From Takakia lepidozioides (Eukaryota; Streptophyta; Takakiopsida; Takakiales; Takakiaceae): a stretch of DNA of 64,000 nucleotides. Within the stretch, counting starts at the first letter, position 1. Each line of letters opens with the position of its first letter. Under the pieces are notes generated by a model that was not told where the DNA came from, ran no database searches, and saw nothing but the letters and a program-made list of their open reading frames with translations. The stretch is from contig CM060733.1 of the NCBI GenBank assembly GCA_030704615.1, positions 48,050,001 to 48,114,000 on the forward strand. Direction: 5' to 3'. Positions 43,553 to 56,475 of the stretch are shown here, one piece after another. A program made the position numbers and the translations under genes.

Positions 43553-44910
43553 TGTTTATATAAGAGAGACAGAGCGAGAGCTCTCCGACTATTATGTGGC
43601 GACCGTACTAAACAGCCACTTTCCAATCAATCTGATCTAAACTTGGCGAGCAATAGGGATTTCTTTTCCGGGCAAAGAGACATCACTTGAGACCGAGAAG
43701 GCAAGGAACAGGTTTCGATCCTCGAAGAACCACTGCTAAACTCCAGTTTACAAAAGAAGTCCAAAAACTCAAATTCCAAATCCTCGGCAGAATTTCCGAA
43801 AAGGAATGGCACCGTGCTTGGAAAGAGACGCATGGAAGTCAGAATCCTGAGAAGAGACTCGCTAAGAAGGATCGTCACAGAAGAGAAAGGCGCAGCGACA
43901 AAATATTATGGAAGAGAATGAAAGGGAGCGGAAGACCGACCGATAAAAAACGAGATGCACAAAACAAAGACAGAGAGAAACCTAAAACTCTCCGGGATAA
44001 ACGCCATATGAAGACATCATGCTCTATTGCTAATTATTAGATTCAAGAATTCAACACAAGCTTGACAAGACGAAGAGACGTGCAAATCCTTCACAGACTG
44101 GAGCGCGGTTTCTTGAATTCCAAACTTGGATGACGCTGTAAAGGTGAGGATGTGAGGAAAACAGGCGAGAGGATTCTTGCACGCCACTGCACAACACAAA
44201 AGATCCATGCCTTTGCTCGCACTCTCCTCCTTGATTGCTGTGCAGGCCCAGCACCGCCGAGTGTACACATCCACACCGCACAACCCGCCCTCTCCAACGG
44301 CTCAGTGCGCTCGCTACTAATATTCTTACTAAAATGTGGCCTATTATCGTAACTTATGGTGTCATTTGACACGAAGGGTTATTGCTTGGTAGACACTTTT
44401 ATGACATATACGGCAGGTATGTGGTTTTGAACTCAAAACCACTTTGAAATGGTATATATTATATTTTGGAGAAAAGGGCCCGACAGTACCCAGTAACCAT
44501 GGTATTATGATTGTATTATGCATGAGGCTCGGGATAGGATTGATGTTTCCACTGTGCCGGGAATTTGAACACGGGACCGGGAGCCGAGATGCCTGGGCTG
44601 TGTGTGATTCTGTGCGGAAGCAGTTTTGTCTCGCCCTTTGTCTTCCTCCCTCGCAGTGTTTGCAGAGAGACTCAGTCTCTGCGTCGAGTATCTCCCTTCA
44701 TGTTTGAGCAATCGCGTGCTGTTGTGAGAGAAGCAGTTTTTTCGTGCTTCGTCTTCTTACATTGTTCATTTCTGTCAATTTCTTCAACATGTATGTGTAA
44801 GCGGGGCTGGTGGGAGCATGGGAAGTTCGAGCTAGTTTACGTCTCTCTGGCTCTTGTGTTGACGGTGGTTTGAGACGCCAATAGGCAGGCAAGGCAACGC
44901 GAGGGGGGAG
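43553..44910. promoter_or_regulatory. Divergent intergenic region upstream of FEY-like gene
   Basis: Separates two divergently transcribed genes. It contains a decayed SINE head on the minus strand near 44395-44470 (AGTGGTTTTGAGTTCAAAACC). No convincing TATA box or other site could be fixed. The plus-strand frame 43687-44040 is basic and low in complexity and not regarded as a gene. Confidence 0.35.
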
Positions 44911-47900
44911 ATGGCGGAAACGATAGGTTGGTGGGATTTTATTATGGGAATACTCATCGTGACGATGGACACGTTGTTTCAGAGGATCCGTGCTGTTCAT
45001 CTACCCTCGCGCCTCCCAATCACCTCTCTTTCTCATCTCACGTGCATCATCACTGGCGCCACTAGTGGCATCGGCCTTGAGACTGCCAGGTAGCTCATAT
45101 TTGCATCTGTAACGTGTCTTTTTCTATCCCTCTTTTTTTTCGCCACACACGCATCAGACGGCACATCTAAGCAGAGGTTGTGATTCCCTGCATCTGTCGG
45201 CATTGAGATAGAGGTCTTTTACTATAAGTTCAAAGCTCATACTTAAGTGACCTTTTTGTTTTTAGAGAGAGAGAAAAGAGGTGGAGAAACAAGAATGTCA
45301 ATGACAGTGGATGCTAATGTAGGCAGGAACCAGGCCTTCCAGTAGTGGCGATGTCATGTCGAGTCTCATTACACCTTTGCAAGTGGCACTTAGGGAATTG
45401 CCCGGCCTAAGTTGCAGTTGTTGGTCCTTGTTTCTTTCCTCCAGCTGGTCGTCACAGGTTGGCAGTCGAAGCATTGCATGCTTTTCTTGTGTGCTTTGTC
45501 AGCTTGCAGCGTTCTTGCAGGACAACGTTATCCAAATGAAAATGTGTGCCAGTATTTTCAGAGCTGTTGTACATTGGGTGGAGGGTGGCTATCGCCCAAA
45601 CTCCGCCATCCATTGCATTATTCTGGCTCCACTCTAGGAATTACATTGGTGTCACAATGCTTTTATGATGGTGTTCCATAGACTGTTTGAGCTAGCAAGA
45701 TGTCATTGGGCTTCAATTGAAGTTTTACTGTTGTCAACATAAGGAGTGGTCCCTTGAAGATATTGTCCCTCCACTTTCAAAATGTTTGTTTATCCTTGCT
45801 GAAAATGAGAGTTTGTTAGATTGATGTTCATTGTTCCAGAGTCATTCTAATCAGCGATTGGTGAGATTTCATGTTCTCTTAGTGGCAATATGTATTCCCA
45901 TTGTAAGGTTCTAGTGTAATACCAGGAAGGGGGGTTAAAATCTAAAAGGCTGGTTGGGCTGTAGAGAGCTTGCTAAATCTGGAGCACACGTTGTGCTAGC
46001 AGTACGCAATACAGCTGCTGCAAAAGAGTTGGTGGAGCAGTGGCGATCCACACAAGCTGGGGCTGCTGCCCTTAATGTTGAGGTAATCTCTCTTTTCCTG
46101 GTTTTCCTTATGTTCTCACAGGGCAATATTTTGTCCGATGGCACATTACTCCAACCTGGGCTATGCCGGATCTCTCCTAATCTTTGCTGTATGTCCATGG
46201 CGGTCTCCAGTAAGATGGCCTACCTGGGCTGACACCTGCGTTTTTTGAAGTCTACGCCAGTAAAATACATGTTCATATGCAACCGACTCATAATCTGGAA
46301 ACTTCAACTAGTGGTGGTTTGAAGGCAGTCACTGTCATAACGCCGTACCCACCAACTGGGTAGCTATTTCTGGGGTGACAAGGGAATACCTTTCCAGCAG
46401 GTGGCAGGATGGGTGATCAGCTAGAAATCAGAACTATGGCAGTAAAAAAGTTGAGCTTGTTGAAGGTTACCCAATTCCTTGAAAATGGAGGTTGTTGAGG
46501 AGGACATCCATAGTTAAACAGGATCTGTTGCAAAATAAAGCATCCCTTGTCACTCTTGTTCTCATACTTCGGAAACTGCAATCTCTAGACTACTAGGATA
46601 TGCACAAAATTTGCAGACTTAGGCCAGCCTCTGCAGGCTTAGTTCTTTGCAGATTTGTCATTGACTCTGCTTGAAATGCATGGGAACCACAGGTGATAGA
46701 GCTAGATCTGCTTTCTCTAGATTCTGTGAGGACTTTCGGTGAGAGTTGGGAGGCACGGAAGGTTGCTCTCAATGTGCTTATCAACAATGCTGGCATCTTC
46801 TCCATGAAGGGTACAAACTTTCTCTTGGCTTCTGTATTTGTGATCTGTTGACCTTTCAAGTCTGTCCAACTTGCTTTGTCATTAAGAGTGCTGAAGATAT
46901 TTGTCCAGTCTCAAGGCAATAGTGACCATTTCTCTCTCTCTCTTTCTGTCTTTTTCTCTCCGTCCCTCGCTCCCCCAATCTAAGTGTGTAGAGGGTATGG
47001 GTCCAAAAGGCTCACCAAACAGTCTTACCTGGAAGATCCTCGTTTCTAGGTTCGTCATAGTGCAGGGAAGGGCTTACAATTGCTCAGATGTGTGGGCACA
47101 GGGGAACAGAAGTTTTCCAAGGACGGCAATGAGCTGCATATGCAAGTGAACCATCTAGCCCCTGCGCTCCTTACAGTACTCCTTCTACCATCACTACTCC
47201 GCGGTGCTCCTTCCCGAGTTCTAATGGTGAATTCTCTGGTAAGTTTTCTGTGTGTGCATACTTGGATCTCAGCACCAGTGGGATGCATAGGCTTCTTCAT
47301 AAGAGAATCTGGTACTGTCTCCATAATGCATCTGTTGGTAAAGTTCTACATAAGAGGCACATTACTGAGTCGACTACCTTATGGGACTCTGGAGTGTCTT
47401 ACAATAATGTGAACTAGAAAGTAATAGGGCCCACCCCTGACAGAGCAGTAGCCGTAACGTGAGGTGGCTCTTAGTTTCACCGACTTTGGTGGAGTCTTCT
47501 CTCTCTGAAGTAGACAGTGGCGTTTTTCTCTTAAGCCAATTTGAGCGAGTGGAGAAAGAAGAAGATACTGTGCCTAGGGGAGACCTGAAAGGCCCAAGGG
47601 ACACAAGTACCTCTATACAAAGACAGAAAAAGCCAACAAGCTGAGAAAGAAACACAAGAGTCAATCATACCATGCTCTATTTCTGTGTATACATCACAGT
47701 GTGCTGTCTGTCTGTGTTTGGCAGATGCATTATCTAGGTTTTGTTGACCCAGAAGATCTTAACATCAAATCTGGCAAGAGGAAGTACAAAAATATGTCTG
47801 GCTACTCAGATAGCAAGCTTGCTCAGGTGCGGTTATGCCAGGGGTTGATGGTGGTATCTAGTTTTTATGTTGTGGGCTTTGATTTATTTCTGAGGCTTGA

Positions 47901-47943
47901 TGGGGTTCTATTTCAACATGCTGTGTTGTTTGACTTGCTGCTG

Positions 47944-47980
<37 letters not shown>

Positions 47981-50900
47981 GTTCTCTCTCTCTCCCCTCT
48001 GCTCTTCAATGTTTTCATCAATCAACTCCTCGAGGATGTGGAAAGTGAGGGATTTGGGTTAAGGGTGGGTGATACCACCATACCAGCCCTTATGTTTGCG
48101 GATGACTTCGCAGGCATAGGGGAGACTCCAACCAATCTCCAGGAGTTGATTGATTGCGCGAAGAGATACTTTGATCTTTGGGGGCTAGAGGCTAATGTCA
48201 GCAAATGTGCAGTGGTAGCATTCAACGACAGAGGAGAGGGAGGAAGTGATCTTAAGTGGCAGTGGGGTAGCCAAGAGATCCCGGTCCTCCCTTCCTACAC
48301 TTACCTGGGCGTTGAGTTTTCCTCCAATAGTAATTGGGATGCACATATCCGGAAAGTTGTTCAAACTGGCAAGGGCAAAGCTCTGGGGCTCACTAAATTT
48401 TTCCACTGCAGAGGGGTCAACTCTGAGGTTAAGAAAACCATGCTTTGTCGCGTTATTAGACCTGCCTTGGAGTACGGATCTGCTATATGGGTTGATAACT
48501 CCAACCAGGCTAAGTCTCTAGAATCCATTCAAGTGGGGGTGCTTAAGGAGTGTATGTCAGCATGCTCCAAAACAGCCAATGTGGCTGTTCGGGGTGGGTT
48601 TGGCATTCCGTCCTTAAGCTCCCGACGAGATGAATTCAAGGTCAGATGGTGGGGTCAGCTGCAACATATGCCCAACACCAGATATCCTAAGTTAATCGAC
48701 TCTATATCTTGGAAACAGGACCGCCCTGTCAAACAGGCCAAGTCCTGGCAGAAGAGAGTAGAAGAGATTCTCAAGGACCCGGACCTGGAACCGCAAGTCT
48801 TGACCCTGCTGGATAAATCTGACTTAGAGGCTGTAGTGTCCAAAGCCATGTCTGTTGCCATGAGATTGTCTGATGAAAATGAAGTTAGGCAGAAAACTTC
48901 CCTGAACTTGTTTCCAGTCAGTGACATGGGGGAGGACATCTTGGATGACCTCAAGGGTCTACCCACTCTTGCACTAGACTGAAATTTAAAACTCAGGGCA
49001 GGAAGCCTACCTTTGAACAGCAAACAGAAGCAGAGAGGAAAGGGAGAGTGCAATTGCCCGTTGTGTGGGCAATCTGAAGACAGTATTCATTTTCTGATAC
49101 ACTGTCCGGGGTTCTCTCACCAAAGAGACGCTCTCTTCAACTCTATCAAGGGAATTGTGCCTGTACCCCTGTTTACCAACTTTGAAAGTCTCGAGGCTGA
49201 GCCAAAAGCCCAGGCCCTCCTGAGGCCTAGTTTTGGGCAAATCACACACAGCAGATTGATGCTTGTGTGAAGGGATTTCTAGAGGATATCTGGAAAACCC
49301 GGATTAATTCTTTATATGAAGGTAAGTCTTACTACCAACGACAGCCCCTGACAGAGGTAGGTTCTGTTCCTTTTGTTCCCGCTCAAACTGGGCGCGGGGT
49401 CAATGGCCACAAGGCTACGGCAAAGAACGTCTTATGAGTACAATCTCTCTCTCTCTGATGTTCCGTTCAAACTGGACGCGGGTCAATGGCCACAAGGCTA
49501 CGGCAAACAATGTCTTATGAATACAATCTCTTTCTCTCTGATGAGAATGAAGTTAGGCCTAAAACTTCCCTGGAACTTGTTTCCAGTCTGTGACATGGGC
49601 GAGGACCTTAAGGATGATCTCAAGAGGAACATCAAGAACATGGTTCCTGCACCTCTGTTCACCAACTTTCAAAATCTCAACTGAGCCTAAAAGCCCTGGC
49701 CTTGCTGGGGGTCTAACTTTTTGGCTGCTTACACACGGCAGATTGATGCTTGTGTGAAGGGCTTGTACAGGATATCTGGAAAGCCCAAACTAATGGTTTA
49801 TGTCAAGGTAAGTCACTACTGGAGTGCCCCTCACAAAAGTAGTGCTAATTCCCTATCTTTCCGTCCAAACTGGGCATGGGATCTGTGGCCACAAGGCTAT
49901 GGCAAACGTAAGTCTTATGAGTGCATCCTCTCTCTCTCTTAGTGGCAGTTGTGGGAAAAATAAGTTTATACCTGCAGCTGAGCCGCGGGATTAGGTAAAT
50001 CCTCGTGGGTGTAAACCAAACAAAAGGTTCCAGGAGGGCTAGTTTCCTACAGGGTTGATAGCTGTAAGGCTATGGCAAGCCAATGTTCGACCCCCAATAT
50101 TCTCTCTTTTCTTCCCAAACTGGCGCAGGGTCTATTGCCACAATTCTATGGTAAACACTGTTTAATGGGTACATTCTCTCTCTCTCTCTCTCTCTCTCAG
50201 ATCTGAGGACGATCCCAAGCTGCTATATTTCTATCATTTGCAGTAGACATTTGTTTCCTGAGCTGTTTGTAAGAGTGAAAGGGAGGAACGGTAGATATGT
50301 TGTCACTTTAGTTGAAAGGTGCTGTCGTTTTGGGTAAGGTTATGTTCTGCAACATGCTCCAAAGACGGCTGCCAATGGAGGCAGTTCTTGACGTTATCAC
50401 TTTACACCCAGGGGAGGTCCATTCAAACATGGTACAGCTCTACCCTCTTCTCTGCTGTCAACTCCTTGATCTTTTGCATCTTTGGCTCGAAAGGGAATCT
50501 TCTTGTGTCTAACTGAAGATTGAAGGAATTTCTCCAGATCTTTTGCAGTGAAAATGGAGTGGAGTTTTCTTATTAGTGAGAAACGTGAATGATCTGTGTG
50601 GTTGTACCTATTTTTTCACTCCAGATGAATTGTGGGTGTGTATTGCAGACACGGGACTTGCCTACCTTCGTGCAGAGGGCCAAAGACCAGCTATTTTTTC
50701 TCTTCACCGCACCAGAAGGTGCCACCTCTCAATCTCAAGATCTTCAAAATATCATTTTACAATCTTGGGGGGCTTGTCACACACTTGGAATTGATGTCCT
50801 AGTGTTTCCACATTTGAGCCTCAGGAGATCACATTGTTGACTGTGACAATGGAGACAACTGCTTTTATTTCACTGTGTGCACAGAAGTATGCATTCAGAC

Positions 50901-51557
50901 TTTGATAGTGGCATTTATTGTCGTGTTCTGTGCCCTATCCTAATGCTTGACAGATATATGCCACAGTTGTTTTCCTCACATTCTTTTGCAGAACTAGAGA
51001 ATGGTGCCTCCTCATGTGTACTAGGCTTTGAGTGACAGCAATACTTGGAAAGAATATGTATTCTTTGGGCCCAGCCTGGGCAAAGCAAGACCAGCCCAAT
51101 CTAACCGTTTGAGATTAACAACTCATAAGTGTAGTCCTATCATATGACAGGGCTGGACAAATAAGACTTGGGTGATGGGCATGGTGGGCTTTTGACAGGT
51201 GCAAGGAGTGTACTGTTTTGTGCCACAGACCGCCAAGTTCAGAACTACGCACGCACACTTCGAAGTCTCGGTTACCATGTGGCCCCATACTTTTCGTCCG
51301 ACTGTAAGCCCAGGGCTATGGCCCGGCAGGTACAGGACATTGAGAAGGCCCAAAAGGTTTGGCAAGAAACCTTGAAGCTGGTAGGGCTACCCCAGGATTG
51401 TATTGAACAAATCCTTGCAGGCCCTGAACCAGTTGAAGCCACAGAGCCAATTGAAGTCATCAAACCGCTGGAAGTTTATGATTCTTTTGCTGATGATGGA
51501 AATGAGGGAGCTGTTGATTTTTTAAGTGAGGATCCAACTGATTTGGCAGCTCAATAG
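44911..51557 (+). CDS. FEY: Short-chain dehydrogenase/reductase, FOREVER YOUNG-like
   Basis: Eight exons with matching phases: 44911-45089, 45965-46082, 46693-46810, 47102-47238, 47725-47826, 50339-50431, 50649-50718, 51199-51557; 391 residues. A hydrophobic N-terminus (IMGILIVTMDTLF) precedes the Rossmann core. Residues 48-55 TGATSGIG bind NAD(P); NNAG at 130-133; Ser at about 183 (MVNSL) and YSDSK at 211-215 complete the catalytic Ser-Tyr-Lys set. The exon 6 segment DVITLHPGEVHSNM replaces the usual CLSPGIVLTN block, and the last exon has GARSVLFCATD and KVWQETLKLVGLP, the plant-specific C-terminal region with an acidic end. Order and end match Arabidopsis FEY, a putative membrane-associated oxidoreductase linked to shoot apex fate; the substrate is unknown. 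Intron 5 (2.5 kb) contains LINE copies. All junctions are GT-AG. Confidence 0.85.
47455..47515. repeat. Dispersed repeat shared with the LRR gene tail
   Basis: In FEY intron 4, GTGAGGTGGCTCTTAGTTTC and onward matches 7994-8046 over about 50 bp, with the same order and a TC-rich end. It supports a retroposed family ending in (TC)n. Confidence 0.65.
47940..50205 (+). mobile_element. Tandem array of 5'-truncated LINE copies joined by (TC)n
   Basis: A (CT)n tract at 47946-47996 leads into a long LINE piece (about 48000-49440). Its RT text includes ALMFADDFAGIGETPTNLQE (FADD is the YxDD box), PSYTYLGVEFSSN and NPVIRP-like RVIRPALEYGSAIW, and it ends with a CCHC-like CNCPLCGQSEDSIHFLIHC. It ends GGCCACAAGGCTACGGCAAA, GTCTTATGAGTACAA and (TC)n. 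That 3' end recurs at 49463-49540, 49861-49940 and 50105-50200, each closing with a TC run, with a longer partial copy at 49541-49940. All copies are in the same orientation in FEY intron 5. The first copy has a stop (LALD*) and further shifts; all are dead. Confidence 0.85.
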
Positions 51558-53442
51558 GATATCTGAGCCCTAGCACCTGACATTGGAATGTGTTGGGCGT
51601 GCCTTGTTTTAATGCTACAACACTGGATGGACTCACTTGTCTGTGTGCTGTCTAAAGTTCCATAGCTCCTATGCAATCCTGGGACCATGGAATCTTCTTC
51701 TTCAATATGGTTGGCACTTTTGCCAACAAGGTTGTCACTGACAGTGTCTATATGGACATGTGAGGTCAAGATTCCTTATGCTAATCCAAATAGATGATAA
51801 GGCAGCTCCAGTAGGCTGCTATGGTAGAGTGAAACGTTGCAATGACTCAAAATCAGTAACATCCCTGATTCGTATTGATTGCTGTTCTACACATCTGCAA
51901 TAACACTGAGAGGGGAAGCACCAGGCAGAGGGGGTTCTGCCCCTGGAAGATGAGTGTCTGGGTGGGGTGGAACCCTTAGACCCCGAGCCGTCCCTGATTT
52001 GATGTCACTTGAACTGTGGCTAAGGTGGAAATGAAGTTGGAGCCACCTCCCAGAGAGTTGCATGGTGTGCCGCATACTGCAGTACAAGCAAATTCCTTCC
52101 CAGGAGTGGCTCCAAAGTAAAAAGGGAGAGACCACCTTACCTTCATCAATGAGTGGAATAAGGGTATGAGGGTGGTCTAACCGAATTGTATTCCAGGAAC
52201 AAGGTTCCTTCCCTCACATGCCAACTGCTCAAACAGCCCCTTGGTTTCATTGATGGTGCACCATCAATGCTCTGCAAAGATGATGGTGCAGTGTAAGCAA
52301 AAGGCAGCTATCGAAAGCAACAGATTCAAACACCAAAAACCAGTATCCTCTTTCTTTCTCTCCATTGTCTCTAACTGTGCAATTTGAAAATCTGGAAGAC
52401 TGGCACACTCCAACGTCATGTCCTCATTGACGCCCCGCAATCCAGTGGAGGGCACAGCAATGCTGCTCTTGTAGTTACAAGGAAATGTTTGGCAAACGTC
52501 TCTCTATGGGCCGGCCGCACCAGCTGTTACCTAGCAGCCCTACTAAGGTGCTAAAAAAAATAGGTCTGCTAGGTCTGCTAGGGCATGTTAGGTGTTTTGG
52601 TAACGAGCAGCCGCACCAACAGTTAGCGTAGCTACGTGTAGCTAATGTTAAAGGTGATATGGTTTGCCCCAAGTGTCCGTGCAGGATTTCCCGTGAGCCT
52701 GAAGTGTCGCGCAGCTCTTCTGTCATGTGGCCAATGCATTCAAGAGCTCCTCCTGATCCTTCTTTCTCATTTTGGCAGTCTTTGGATTGTCAGCTTTCTG
52801 CCTGATCAGTGAGTTACACATAGAGATTTGGCCGCCAGCATACACAGTAAATAGAGAGGTATTCCACGGTGCCAATTGTCAACATAGAAATAAAAGCAAC
52901 ATGCGCAAGTCTGTCCCTGTTCTTTAGCTTTTTGATCAGTAAAGAATCATGATTAGCTTCTCCGTATTGGTAATATACTTTCAGTGTTACGAACTGACAT
53001 TTTATGGTACTTTGCACCGCGAAGTGTGCATGTAACAGACCAACAAGCAGAAACAATGTACAACTTGGGGGTTCCAAAGTATCTTGCCTGTTGTCAATGC
53101 ATAATCCCACTGTAACAAAATGGCATTGTAAAGTTAGAACACAGCCTAGGTTGTCATTAACATGGATGCTACATCAGTACTTCCGAAAACATGGACTTGA
53201 ATGCCAATGCAAAGTGGAGACTAGAACCCTACTCAATGGGCAGTTATAGATCAAAGTGCACAACTTGTGCATGAAAACCATAAACACTGGTCTACAAAGA
53301 TTTCTGACACTGCCAATAAGAACATGGAATTTCACTTTGTAGATTGCACTGCGAGGGCCCAAAGGAATAATACATGAGTTTACACAGAAGATACGGAGCA
53401 AGAAGCCTCAACCTTTTAGGAATCCAAACTTCCACTCATCAA

Positions 53443-53513
53443 CCTTGCATACTTTGTGTTGGTGACTAAAGGCAAACCAACCAAGGAGGTGGGTGTGTGC
53501 TGAACTGCACCCA
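53443..53513 (+). repeat. 71-bp perfect inverted repeat, left arm
   Basis: Starts CCTTGCATACTTTGTGTTGG and ends GTGCTGAACTGCACCCA. It is the exact reverse complement of 54501-54571, with 987 bp between the arms. Homology stops sharply on both sides. Confidence 0.95.
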
Positions 53514-54500
53514 TCATGCCCATTTCTGCACATTTCCTACAACTATTTCCTATTTGGTAGAGCAGATAAATTCCTTGAACTCTTGCAATACCTTCCTGCC
53601 CTACAGGCCGACAAGTCTCTACTATGCAATAGTGTTGGGCTACTACTAAAGCTGCAAAAAGAGTGAAAAGAACAAACACAAGTCCCTCTCCCTCCACACA
53701 CCCCAGATAATTCAGAAGTCATTCCATGCTCCTTGATTTTTCAAGGAGTTCATCAGTAGTCACCCCGATATTCTTATTGGCCTGCTTCAGGGGCTGGTGA
53801 CAATACACTCCAAGTGAATCCTGCAAGTGCTTAGTAATGAGAGGGTCCAATGAATTTCCACTCAGGAGTAACACAAAAGACCTAGCATGAAGTCATAAAC
53901 GCTTGTGTGAGGTTACACCAGCCACAAGACTGCTCATATCCCTAGCGACCACATTCAAACTATTGGTTGTGGTAAGTAGGGAGCAGGGTATTGATGGTTC
54001 AAAGAGAACAACTCTTCTTAACTGCATTAATCACTGCCAATCGGATATCAGATCGGAATTAGGCCAGTGATGCAGATTGTGGAGCTATTGACATCCATTG
54101 CTCCAAGTATAAGCAAAAACCTGTTTGTCTAGGTATGTAAACCTTGCCTGTGGTTGTGACATATAGAACTTGGCTGGTGAACAGCCGTGTTGTGTAAGTC
54201 ATGGTTTAATCTTCCACTACAGCCTGATTACTACAGCCAGTGGGGTAAACCACAGAGAGAATCAAAGGACTTTGGTTGTAGCCCACAACAGAAAGAGAAG
54301 GCTTGCTTACTTGGTACACGATTCCCAGTTTCACCTGCTTGGCAATTGCATCATCCACCTCAAAGTCACACCTCTCATTGAATTGAGTTGCCAACGGTTG
54401 CTCACATCATCTATCAAGATCCTGGTTGAGTCACAATTGTGCATTAGGATCTGGACCATGTCATACTATGAACATTGATGTGATTCATGTTGGGCAGTGT

Positions 54501-54571
54501 TGGGTGCAGTTCAGCACACACCCACCTCCTTGGTTGGTTTGCCTTTAGTCACCAACACAAAGTATGCAAGG
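54501..54571 (-). repeat. 71-bp perfect inverted repeat, right arm
   Basis: Exact reverse complement of 53443-53513. The identity over 71 bases in noncoding DNA implies a recent inverted duplication. Confidence 0.95.
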
Positions 54572-55110
54572 AGCACTTCCGGTACCTGCAAAATGAATAC
54601 AAGTACGTCACTTTGTCCAGGGCAACATGGAGACAGATTCATCCAAAAACTTTCATGTCCTGCGAGCTGAGGGAGCCTTCAACTAAACTCTGAACTGTTC
54701 ACCAGGCCTAGAGAAGTATTTGGGTTCACCACACCACATCGAATTGCAACAAATGCATAGGCATTTGTGGGTCCTTAGGGCGAAGTGCACGAGTTCTTAA
54801 TTTATGTGCTGCAGCATTTTGGTGGGTGGGGAGATGTATTTATGAGACGTTGTTTGCAGCTGGTGACAGCTGGTGCGGCCGGGTCCTATATCATCTACTA
54901 TATCACGGCCCAGACCCTAACAACAGAGGGATAAATTACAGTATCCATGGACACATCACATTCCTGAGGGTTCACCCCGTAATGAACAAATCCTCTGTAC
55001 AGGACATTCCCTAAACAGCGTAGAAATGACTCTGCAGCTTGAACAGTGTACAAATATCATGCAACTTCTCATAATGTAGATCAAAATTCTTTGAGAAGGT
55101 CTCACATACA

Positions 55111-56475
55111 TCAGTGATTCCTTTTGGACTTTTTGGGTTTTCCCCTCCTGTCTTGGCTTCTGGGGCCCCTGGCAGGGGCATGGTCATCTTCATCACCATC
55201 ACCACCCTTTCTCTTGCCCTTCTTTGTTGCATCGCGCTCTCGCATGTGCAGGGTGGCTAGTCTTTGAGCCTCACTAACTTGCTCCAATATCAAAAGGACT
55301 TCATCTTGCTCTGCGGTGAAAGCTGGCAACTTTTTGGCAATGAGATCCTCAATCTTCTGGAAGAGCTCTACGTCATATTGACACACCATTGAAATAGCAC
55401 GGCCAGATCGACCTGCTCTCGCAGTTCTTCCAACTCTATGAATGTAGTCTTTAGAGTTGGTGGGAATGTCATAATTAACTACAACATCCACAGATGGGAT
55501 GTCAAGCCCTCTACTCGCTACATCTGTGCATATGAGGATGCTTCGCTCCCCTGCCTTGAACTTGTTTAAGGCACCTAATCTCTTAGGCTGACTCATTTGT
55601 CCACTAATGGGAATAGCATCCAGTCCCAAGTTTCGCAGAATCAGAGAGAGTCTTCGGGTGGCTTCACAAGTCCGAGTGAAAACCATGGTTGTGCTGCCCG
55701 CAAGTTCATTCAGCAAATAAACAAGATAACAGTCCTTGAACTTTGCTGGTATGAAGAGATACTGTTGCTTCAGTGTGTCCACGGTGGAGTACTTGGATGA
55801 TACCTCCACCTTAGCAGGGTTTTTCAAGCATGCCCGCTGCAGTTTTGCAACCTTATTGGTCATGGTGGCAGAGAAAAGGTAGGTGTGGCGTTCCTTTGGG
55901 ACCACCTTTAATATCTCGTCGATCTCCTGCTCGAAATCCATATTCAGCAACCTATCTGCCTCATCCAGCACCAAGTACTTAATCGTCCTCAGGCTAAACC
56001 CCTTCGTATTTGAGAGATGATCCACTAACCTCCCTGGAGTTCCAACTACGATGTGGGGGCGCTTAGCAAGCGCAATGGATTGTGCCATCATATCAACGCC
56101 CCCAACCACGACCGCGCACTTAACTCCAATCCCCGATCCTATCGCCTCCAGCTGCTCTGCGATCTGGATTGCCAACTCCCTCGTCGGAGATAACACGCAG
56201 GCAAACAAAGCTTGAGGCTTCTCAAGCAGCGCTTGCAAAATGGGAATTCCAAATGCAGCTGTCTTTCCCGAACCAGTCTGGGCAAGCCCAATCATATCCT
56301 GGCCTCTCAAAGCAAGTGGGATCGCTTCCACTTGAATGGGAGTAGGAGACTTCCATCCTAAGGCACCACACGCATCTGCAATCTGCTCACACACTCCCAG
56401 CGACCTAAACGTGTGATTTTCAGCCTCGCCATCTGCTTTCTCCTCCTCCGCCGCAGCCCCTGTTGCAGACCCCAT
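55111..56475 (-). CDS. RH10: DEAD-box RNA helicase, DDX47/Rrp3/RH10 group
   Basis: An intronless 454-residue ATP-dependent RNA helicase, expected in the nucleolus for pre-rRNA processing toward 18S rRNA. Q motif from Phe23 to Gln48; motif I AQTGSGKT 65-72; PTRELA 97-102; TPGR 146-149; DEAD 171-174; SAT 202-204; C-terminal lobe with [16 protein letters not shown], and [13 protein letters not shown] from 346. The stretch [20 protein letters not shown], with LNKFKA after [11 protein letters not shown], is typical of DDX47/Rrp3 and not of eIF4A or DDX5. The tail is Lys/Arg/Asp-rich ([14 protein letters not shown]), a likely nucleolar localisation signal. The ATG at 56475 is the first in frame and gives the usual family length. 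Convergent with FEY, divergent from the KMS1-like gene. Confidence 0.93.
   Translation of the reverse strand: MGSATGAAAEEEKADGEAENHTFRSLGVCEQIADACGALGWKSPTPIQVEAIPLALRGQDMIGLAQTGSGKTAAFGIPILQALLEKPQALFACVLSPTRELAIQIAEQLEAIGSGIGVKCAVVVGGVDMMAQSIALAKRPHIVVGTPGRLVDHLSNTKGFSLRTIKYLVLDEADRLLNMDFEQEIDEILKVVPKERHTYLFSATMTNKVAKLQRACLKNPAKVEVSSKYSTVDTLKQQYLFIPAKFKDCYLVYLLNELAGSTTMVFTRTCEATRRLSLILRNLGLDAIPISGQMSQPKRLGALNKFKAGERSILICTDVASRGLDIPSVDVVVNYDIPTNSKDYIHRVGRTARAGRSGRAISMVCQYDVELFQKIEDLIAKKLPAFTAEQDEVLLILEQVSEAQRLATLHMRERDATKKGKRKGGDGDEDDHAPARGPRSQDRRGKPKKSKRNH

Larger units (their letters stand above)
52511..54882. repeat. Outer 21-bp imperfect inverted pair
   Basis: CCGGCCGCACCAGCTGTTACC at 52511-52531 is the inverse of 54862-54882 with one mismatch. 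The pair encloses the 71-bp inverted repeat about 2.4 kb apart and could be the ends of a decayed foldback or Mutator-like element. No target duplication or transposase was found. Confidence 0.4.
51558..55110. other. Intergenic region with inverted repeats
   Basis: Lies between convergent FEY-like and DEAD-box genes. No coding region is convincing; the minus-strand frame 53697-53416 has a hydrophobic start but overlaps one arm of the 71-bp inverted repeat. Two inverted pairs are described separately. Confidence 0.4.

Noticed and set aside
43700-43740. Possible tRNA gene around GGTTTCGATCC
   Set aside because: The B-box-like word has no properly spaced A box and no cloverleaf stems.
43687-44040. 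Basic 117-codon ORF
   Set aside because: Low complexity, no motif, lies in a divergent intergenic region; probably chance.
47940-48000. (CT)n tract as a long splice acceptor tract
   Set aside because: The reading after it is LINE RT, not FEY, and the true exon 6 acceptor lies at 50338.
55111-56475. DEAD-box protein as eIF4A
   Set aside because: The [15 protein letters not shown] and [15 protein letters not shown] regions and Lys-rich tail fit DDX47/Rrp3, not eIF4A.
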